NCBI GenBank assembly: GCA_016716715.1
Contig: JADJVE010000004.1
Span: forward strand, 310,001-374,000
DNA from: Acidobacteriota bacterium
GTDB lineage: Bacteria > Acidobacteriota > Thermoanaerobaculia > UBA5066
Reading direction: 5' to 3'
Length of the DNA: 64,000 bases
Below, in pieces: positions 59,098 through 64,000 of this stretch (positions are counted from its first letter, which is position 1; each line of letters opens with the position of its first letter). The notes under the pieces were generated by a model. It searched no databases and was not told where the DNA came from. It was given only the letters and a program-made list of their open reading frames with translations. Position numbers and translations under genes: made by a program.

Positions 59098-59196
59098 GGC
59101 TCCGATGCGGATCCGGGGAAGCATCGAAAGACCAGAGCCCCTACGGCACACGACTCGCGGGGTTCAGCCAGGGACCCGAAACCCGCGGGGCAGTGG

Positions 59197-59225
59197 AAAA
59201 TACCCTCCCTCCACGCCCCTGTCAA
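59197..59225 (-). promoter_or_regulatory. sigma70 promoter of rplM-rpsI and downstream genes
   Basis: Minus strand TTGACA (59220-59225), 17-nt spacer, TATTTT (59197-59202). Back to back with the folD start region. Confidence 0.8.
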
Positions 59226-59237
59226 GTAACTCTCGGT

Positions 59238-59243
59238 CACAAT
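59238..59243 (+). promoter_or_regulatory. -10-like element (CACAAT) of folD
   Basis: CACAAT followed by 6 nt and ATG, the same short spacing as at other putatively leaderless genes here. Confidence 0.4.
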
Positions 59244-59249
59244 AGGGCC

Positions 59250-60167
59250 ATGCAACCCCGAATTCTCGACGGCGCCGCCGTCGCAAAGGCCCTCCGTGCA
59301 GAGGCCGCGGCCGGCGCGGCCCGCCTCGCGGCCCGTGGCGTCGTCCCGGGCCTCACGGTCGTCCTCGTCGGAGAGGACGCCGCCAGCGCGACGTACGTCC
59401 GAAACAAGGAGATCGCCGCGAAAGAGGCCGGGTTCGCGGGCCGGACCCTGCGTTTTCCCGCGTCTCTCGCGGAGGCCGAGCTCCTCGCGACGATCGACGG
59501 CCTGAACCGCGACGACGCCGTGGACGGCATCCTCGTCCAGCTTCCGCTGCCGAAGCACATCGCGACCGCCCGCGTCCTCGAGGCGATCGACCCGCGGAAA
59601 GACGCCGACGGCTTTCACCCGGAAAACGCGGGCCGCCTCCTGCAGGGCAAGCCCGCGCCGGTCCCGTGCACGCCGGCCGGAGTCCTCGAGCTCCTCAAGC
59701 GCGAGGACGTGCCGCTGCGCGGAACCCGCGCCGTCGTCGTGGGCCGGAGCGACATCGTCGGAAAGCCCATGGCGCTCCTCCTTCTCCAGAACGACGCGAC
59801 GGTCACGGTCGCGCACTCGAAGACGAGGGACCTCCCCGCCCTGTGCCGCGAGGCGGACCTCCTCGTCGCGGCCATCGGGCGGCCGGGCTTCGTGACCGGG
59901 GACTTCGTGAAGGAGGGCGCCGTCGTCGTGGACGTCGGGATCAACCGCGTGACGACGCGCGCGGACCTCGAGCGGTTCTTCCCGGGCGACGCGAAGCGCG
60001 CGGCCGCGTTCGAAAAGAACGGCTCGACGCTCGTCGGCGACTGCGACCCCGCGACGGCGTTCCCCAGGGCCTCCCGCTACACGCCCGTCCCCGGCGGCGT
60101 CGGCCCGCTGACGATCGCGCATCTCCTCCTGAACGCGCTCCGGCTCTGCGAGGCGCGGCGCGGATGA
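59250..60167 (+). CDS. folD: Methylenetetrahydrofolate dehydrogenase / cyclohydrolase
   Basis: Interconverts methylene-, methenyl- and formyl-THF; supplies formyl-THF for initiator tRNA and purines. 305 residues from ATG at 59250. SATYVRNKEIAAKEAGFAG (catalytic Lys in YVRNK), DGILVQLPLPKHI, DPRKDADGFHPENAGRLLQG, VVGRSDIVGKPMALLLLQND, YTPVPGGVGPLTIAHLLLNA. Overlaps coaE by ATGA. Confidence 0.96.
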   Translation: MQPRILDGAAVAKALRAEAAAGAARLAARGVVPGLTVVLVGEDAASATYVRNKEIAAKEAGFAGRTLRFPASLAEAELLATIDGLNRDDAVDGILVQLPLPKHIATARVLEAIDPRKDADGFHPENAGRLLQGKPAPVPCTPAGVLELLKREDVPLRGTRAVVVGRSDIVGKPMALLLLQNDATVTVAHSKTRDLPALCREADLLVAAIGRPGFVTGDFVKEGAVVVDVGINRVTTRADLERFFPGDAKRAAAFEKNGSTLVGDCDPATAFPRASRYTPVPGGVGPLTIAHLLLNALRLCEARRG

Positions 60168-60814
60168 TCCTGAAGGTCGGACTCACGGGCGGGCTCGCGT
60201 CGGGCAAGAGCACGATCGCCGAAGGCCTCGAGAAGCGCGGGATCCCCGTGCGCGACGCGGACCGGATGGTCCACGAGCTCTACGCACCGGGCGCCGCCGG
60301 CGCGCGGGCGGTCGCGGCGGCGTTCGGACCGGAGTTCCTCGCCGCCGACGGCTCGGTCGACCGTCCGAAGTTGTCGATGACCGTCTTTCACGACAAGGCC
60401 GCGCTCGCGAAGCTGAACGGCCTCATTCATCCGCTCGTGCGGCAGGAGCAGGCCGAGTGGTTCGAGGAGCTCGCGCGGAAGGGCGAGCCGATCGGCGTCA
60501 TCGAGGCCACTCTCCTCGTCGAGACGGGCGGACGCGAGCGGTTCGACGTCCTCGTCGCCGTGTCGGCGCCGGCGGACATGCGCCTTCAACGCGCCGTCAA
60601 ACGCAGCGGCGAGACGGACCCGAACGAGTTCGTGAAGCGGATGTCGGCGCAGTTCTCGGACGCCGCGCGCGAAGAGGTGTCCGACATCGTGATCCGCACG
60701 GACGGCACCCGCGAGGAGCTCGAGGGAAAGATCGACCGCCTCGCGGACGAGCTGCGCGCTCGCGCGTCCGACGAGGGCGCCGGCCGCCGGAGCGGGTTCT
60801 TCAGCCGGCCGTGA
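60164..60814 (+). CDS. coaE: Dephospho-CoA kinase
   Basis: Last step of CoA synthesis. 216 residues. P-loop VGLTGGLASGKSTIAEGLEK, RDADRMVHELYAPG, HPLVRQEQAEWFEELARK, VIEATLLVETGGRERFDVLV. Its 3' end overlaps the 3' end of rdgB on the other strand by 14 bp. Confidence 0.93.
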   Translation: MILKVGLTGGLASGKSTIAEGLEKRGIPVRDADRMVHELYAPGAAGARAVAAAFGPEFLAADGSVDRPKLSMTVFHDKAALAKLNGLIHPLVRQEQAEWFEELARKGEPIGVIEATLLVETGGRERFDVLVAVSAPADMRLQRAVKRSGETDPNEFVKRMSAQFSDAAREEVSDIVIRTDGTREELEGKIDRLADELRARASDEGAGRRSGFFSRP

Positions 60815-61382
60815 GCGCGGCGCGCAGCGCCGCGAACGCCCGCAATGCCTTACGGCGGTGCGAGAGGGCGTTCTTCTCCTCGAGGCTCATCTCCGCGAAC
60901 GTCCGCGTCTCCCCTGCCGGGATGAACAGCACGTCCCACCCGAAGCCGTTCTCGCCGCGGGGGTGGAGGGCGATCGAACCCTTCACGCGTCCCTCGGCCA
61001 CGAGCACGTCCGGCTCGCGCTGACCCGGCCGCGCGACGGCGAGGACCGAGACGGCCTCGGCGCCGCGATCCGAGAAGCCGTCCAGCATCTTCGCGAGGCC
61101 CTCCTGGCCGAGGACGCCCATCGTGATCCACTTCGTGAGCGGGCCCGGGAAGCCGCCCCAGCCCGCGACCGCGAGCCCCGAGTCTTCGACGAGGACGGGA
61201 ACGCCGAGCGCGTGCGCCGCTACGATCGCCTTGGCCCTCGCCACCTCGCGGAAGTCGAGGGACTGGATCTCGGGCAGGTCCAGCGCCTGCGCCGCGACTG
61301 CGCGGCCGAGAAGGGCCGAGGCCTCGCGCGCCTTGCCGGGGTTCGACGTCACGAAGACGAGGCCGGCGAGCACGTTGGTCAC
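60801..61382 (-). CDS. rdgB: Non-canonical purine NTP pyrophosphatase (RdgB/HAM1)
   Basis: Hydrolyses dITP/XTP to keep them out of nucleic acids. 193 residues from GTG at 61382 (GTGA overlap with the cyclase gene). LVFVTSNPGKAREASALLGR, VLVEDSGLAVAGWGGFPGPL, GRVKGSIALHPRGENGFGWD, TFAEMSLEEKNALSHRRKAL. Confidence 0.94.
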   Translation of the reverse strand: MTNVLAGLVFVTSNPGKAREASALLGRAVAAQALDLPEIQSLDFREVARAKAIVAAHALGVPVLVEDSGLAVAGWGGFPGPLTKWITMGVLGQEGLAKMLDGFSDRGAEAVSVLAVARPGQREPDVLVAEGRVKGSIALHPRGENGFGWDVLFIPAGETRTFAEMSLEEKNALSHRRKALRAFAALRAALTAG

Positions 61383-63007
61383 GAGACGGGGACGGGACGC
61401 CCCGAGGCGTCGAGCTTGAGGCGGAACGCGGTCATCCCCTTCGAGAGGCCCTTGAGCTTCTGCTCGCCGAGGGGCTCGAACGCGTAGTCCCCGCCCGCCT
61501 GGCGCGCCGTCTCCCCGCCGACGACCACTTCGTTGGCGCCCGCCACGGCGGACTCCAGCCGCGCCGCGACGTTGACCGTGTTGCCGAGGACCGTGTAGTC
61601 GACGCGGCGGTCGGACCCGATGTCGCCGACGAACGCCCGGCCGGTGTTCACGCCGACGCGGACCGCGACGGAGGGTTCTCCGGCCGCGACGCGCTGAACG
61701 TTCCAGGCGTGGAGGCTCTCGACGAGCTTCGCGGCCGCCGCGACGGCGCGGCGGGCGTGGTCGGGCTGCGGGATCGGCGCGCCGAAGAACGCCATCACGG
61801 CGTCGCCGATGAACTTGTCGAGCGTGCCCCCCTGCTCGAAGATCGCGTCGGCCGCGAACGTGAAGACGCGCTCGAGAAAGCGCGAGACCTCCTCCGGGTC
61901 CATCGTCTCGGCCGAAGACGTGAAGCCGACGATGTCCGCGAAGAACACCGTGACCTCCCGCGTCCTCACGCTCTCGACGCCCTGGGGCCCTCCCGTCACG
62001 ATCTCGTCGACGACGCCCGGCGAGTGGTAGCGCGACAGGCGCTCGCGGATGCGCTCCTCGCGCTCGATCCGGCCCTGGAGGCGCGCGCGCTCGATCGCGA
62101 CGGCCGCGAAGTTGCCGAGCGCGGTCAGGAGGTCGAGGTCGTCGGCCGTGAACGTGCCCGTCTTGAGCGGCGTGTCGACGTGCAGCGCGCCGATCACGCG
62201 GTCGCGGTCCCAGAGCGGCACGCACATCGCCGAGCGGATCTGCTGGATGCGGATGGACTGCCCGGCCTCGAAGCGGTCGTCCGCGAGCGCGTCGGACGTG
62301 AGCACGGCCACGCGGTCGCGCACGACGGACTCGACGATCGTGTGCGAGAACGAGGCCTCCGGGTCGGGCCCTTCCTTGCCGCGGCGCCTGGCGAGCGTCG
62401 GGGTGAGCCGGCCGTCCTCCTCGCGCAGGACGACGACGGCGCGCTCGGCCGGGAGGAAGTCGAAGAGAAGGTCGACGACCTTCGAGAGGATCTGCCCGAC
62501 CTCCCGCGCTTCGATGAGCGTGCGGGCGACCAGGACCATCGCCTCGAAAACCTTCTCGCGCGTCGCGGGCCGGCGGCCCGCCATCGTCCCCGCGAGCGAG
62601 TCTTCTTTCGGGAGGGAGGCGGCGTCGAAGCCAAAATCGCGGTTGAAGTCCGCGATGGACCTGACGAACGTCGCGCTCGAGTCGCTGATCGACACCGACG
62701 CGCGCCCGCGGAACGTCGGTTGTTCCGTCACCGTGAGCGTGAAGGTCCCCACCGTGAGCACGTCGCCAGGATGGATCAGCGCCGACGGCGTGAACTCGCC
62801 GTTGACCTTGAGGCCGTTCGTCGACTTCAGGTCCTCGATCGTCCAGGCGCCGCCGCTCTCGGACAGGAGCGCGTGCTTGCGCGAGACGGAGAAATCGTTG
62901 AGGACGATCCCGTTCTCGCTCGATCGGCCGATCGACACGTCGTTTCCCGACAGCAGGTACCGTCGGGTCTGGCCTTCGACCTCGTAGACGAGCTCCATCA
63001 GCGGCAT
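61379..63007 (-). CDS. FHA-GAF-class III adenylate cyclase
   Basis: 542 residues, no membrane segment. FHA domain 1-95 (VSIGRSSENGIVLNDFSVSR, KHALLSE, STNGLKVNG), GAF domain about 150-310 (SAMCVPLWDRDRVIGALHVD), short coiled linker, cyclase domain about 340-535: VTVFFADIVGFTSSAETMDP (metal Asp), GTLDKFIGDAVMAFFGAP (Lys and metal Asp), DYTVLGNTVNVAARLESAV (Asp, Asn, Arg). The Lys/Asp pair predicts ATP, not GTP, as substrate. FHA input suggests control by a Thr kinase. ATG lies 11 nt after TATAAT. GTGA-coupled to rdgB. Confidence 0.9.
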   Translation of the reverse strand: MPLMELVYEVEGQTRRYLLSGNDVSIGRSSENGIVLNDFSVSRKHALLSESGGAWTIEDLKSTNGLKVNGEFTPSALIHPGDVLTVGTFTLTVTEQPTFRGRASVSISDSSATFVRSIADFNRDFGFDAASLPKEDSLAGTMAGRRPATREKVFEAMVLVARTLIEAREVGQILSKVVDLLFDFLPAERAVVVLREEDGRLTPTLARRRGKEGPDPEASFSHTIVESVVRDRVAVLTSDALADDRFEAGQSIRIQQIRSAMCVPLWDRDRVIGALHVDTPLKTGTFTADDLDLLTALGNFAAVAIERARLQGRIEREERIRERLSRYHSPGVVDEIVTGGPQGVESVRTREVTVFFADIVGFTSSAETMDPEEVSRFLERVFTFAADAIFEQGGTLDKFIGDAVMAFFGAPIPQPDHARRAVAAAAKLVESLHAWNVQRVAAGEPSVAVRVGVNTGRAFVGDIGSDRRVDYTVLGNTVNVAARLESAVAGANEVVVGGETARQAGGDYAFEPLGEQKLKGLSKGMTAFRLKLDASGRPVPVS

Positions 63008-63018
63008 GAAGAGCCGCG

Positions 63019-63024
63019 ATTATA
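63019..63024 (-). promoter_or_regulatory. Consensus -10 (TATAAT) of the cyclase gene
   Basis: Minus strand TATAAT, 11 nt before the ATG, with no ribosome site in between and no clear -35. Confidence 0.5.
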
Positions 63025-63035
63025 GGTGCGTCCCG

Positions 63036-64000
63036 TCAGTCCGGAGGCGGTTCTCGCTCGGCGTGCAGCGCGAACTTGACGCGGATCACCTTCCAGACGG
63101 CCACCGCCTGCCCGGCGACGCGCGCGGGGCGGTAGGTCCACTTCCTCACGGCGTCGGTGGCCGCCTCCGTCATCCCGAACGGAGCCCCGGTCACGACCTC
63201 GATCCGCCCGATCGAGCCGTTCGCCTCCACGACGACGCGCAGCACGACGTCGCCGCCCAGCTTCATCTTCCTGGCCGCCTCCGGGTACTGCGGGTCGACG
63301 CGCGTGACGAGGACGGGAAGTTCGGATCCTTCGGGGAGCGCGGTGAGAGGCGCGGCCGGCGCCGCGCCCGACGTCGGCGTGGCCACCGGCGCGAACCCCG
63401 CCTCAGGGATCTCGCCGGCCGGCTGCGCCGTGACGCGCGGGGTGGGCCGCGTTTCGCGGTCCGGAACGCCGAGAGCCTGGACCTCGGGCGTGACGCCCTT
63501 GCCCGGCGGCGAGCCCGGCGCGGGCGCGACCGCGGACGGCAGGAGCCGGATCGAGCGGGCCGGCACGAACGCGAGCATCTTCCCCGCGAGGCGCACGCCG
63601 AAGAAGTCGTGGTCGGCGAGGACCACGTCCACGTCGTCGCCGTCCTCGAGCGTGCCCCAGCGCGCGGCGCCGTAGTCCGGAGCGAGGAGGATCGGGCACG
63701 GCTCGACGGCGCGCCCCGGCTGGGCCTCGAAGGCCTTGACGGCCTCGGCGCGCGCCTCGCGCGCCTCGCGATCGGCGAGTCTCTCGACGGCGGCGGCGGG
63801 CACCCAGACGTCTCCGCCTGGACCCGACACGCGCAGCAGGTCGCCCTTGGCCTCGCGGATCCTCACCGGCGTTCCGCGCACGAGCGTCGAGGGGGCCGCG
63901 GACTTCGCCTCGGGCTCGGTGCGCCCGGGGACCTTGTCGAGCGTCACGACCGCGCGGTCGTCCGCCGGAGCGCCGGGGGCGCCGGGCCGCGGTTTCCGGC
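63036..64000 (-). CDS. SH3-like / TonB C-terminal domain protein, 5' end beyond window
   Basis: The frame is open to the right edge (reading PGAPGAPADDRAVVTLDK just upstream of the internal GTG at 63947), so the true start is probably outside. Visible parts: an SH3-like stretch (GTPVRIREAKGDLLRVSGPG, DVWVPAAAVERL), a Pro/Ala-rich spacer (SAVAPAPGSPPGKG, SGAAPAAPLTALPEG), and a TonB-type C-terminal domain (VDPQYPEAARKMKLGGDVVL, VEANGSIGRIEVVTGAPFGM, AVRKWTYRPARVAGQAV). Likely periplasm-spanning; energy-transducing role is inferred from the domain only. Confidence 0.75.
   Translation of the reverse strand, partial: RKPRPGAPGAPADDRAVVTLDKVPGRTEPEAKSAAPSTLVRGTPVRIREAKGDLLRVSGPGGDVWVPAAAVERLADREAREARAEAVKAFEAQPGRAVEPCPILLAPDYGAARWGTLEDGDDVDVVLADHDFFGVRLAGKMLAFVPARSIRLLPSAVAPAPGSPPGKGVTPEVQALGVPDRETRPTPRVTAQPAGEIPEAGFAPVATPTSGAAPAAPLTALPEGSELPVLVTRVDPQYPEAARKMKLGGDVVLRVVVEANGSIGRIEVVTGAPFGMTEAATDAVRKWTYRPARVAGQAVAVWKVIRVKFALHAEREPPPD

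Overview
The window is about 68-70% G+C, densely coded, and dominated by essential housekeeping genes on the minus strand. Protein content (class-C RpoBC with a Cys-rich insert in RpoB, FecR/Trp-rich secreted protein, fused AroD-AroE and HisZ-HisG, a PIN/RHH toxin-antitoxin pair, FHA-GAF-cyclase signalling, TonB-type protein) points to a GC-rich Gram-negative, most plausibly an Acidobacteriota lineage. That placement is an inference from protein style; there is no rRNA gene in the window to confirm it.

Layout. (1) 1-5967, minus: an amino-acid operon aroDE-hisZG-hisD-hisC-hisB (hisB runs off the left edge). Every junction overlaps by 4 nt (GTGA or ATGA). It is preceded by a 13-residue His-rich leader peptide and a terminator/antiterminator, i.e. 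a histidine attenuator. (2) 5964-12157: cysS and def on the minus strand, and on the plus strand two response regulators, a FecR-domain secreted protein, a small membrane protein and acpS. (3) 12226-33359, minus: one uninterrupted str-S10-spc-alpha run of 34 genes (rpsL to rplQ), with a near-consensus sigma70 promoter at its head and an intrinsic terminator at its tail. (4) 33387-36259, minus: dxs and a squalene/phytoene synthase gene. (5) 36291-40600: an accessory patch with a secreted esterase-like protein, a toxin-antitoxin pair whose toxin is frameshifted, and a decayed M48 metalloprotease gene. (6) 40676-59225, minus: rplM-rpsI-rpsB-tsf-pyrH-frr-ispD-ispF-rlmB, five tRNA genes, secE-nusG-rplKAJL-rpoBC. 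(7) 59250-64000: folD and coaE on plus; rdgB, an FHA-GAF-adenylate cyclase and a TonB-C protein on minus, the last running off the right edge.

The genes group into translation (ribosomal proteins, EF-Tu, EF-G, EF-Ts, RRF, Def, Map, IF1, CysRS, tRNAs), transcription (RpoABC, NusG), protein export (SecY, SecE), MEP/isoprenoid synthesis (Dxs, IspD, IspF, squalene/phytoene synthase), histidine and shikimate synthesis, and one-carbon/CoA metabolism.

The most unusual signals are: a short dispersed AT-rich element (consensus GAAGATTTCTTAGAAGGTGA) found in both orientations inside several genes and between genes; the histidine attenuator whose terminator arm also carries the Shine-Dalgarno sequence of the first gene; an EF-Tu with a strongly altered switch I; an L22 with a tunnel hairpin about 20 residues too long; a Cys-rich insert in RpoB; and many promoters placed 6-9 nt from the start codon, implying leaderless mRNAs.
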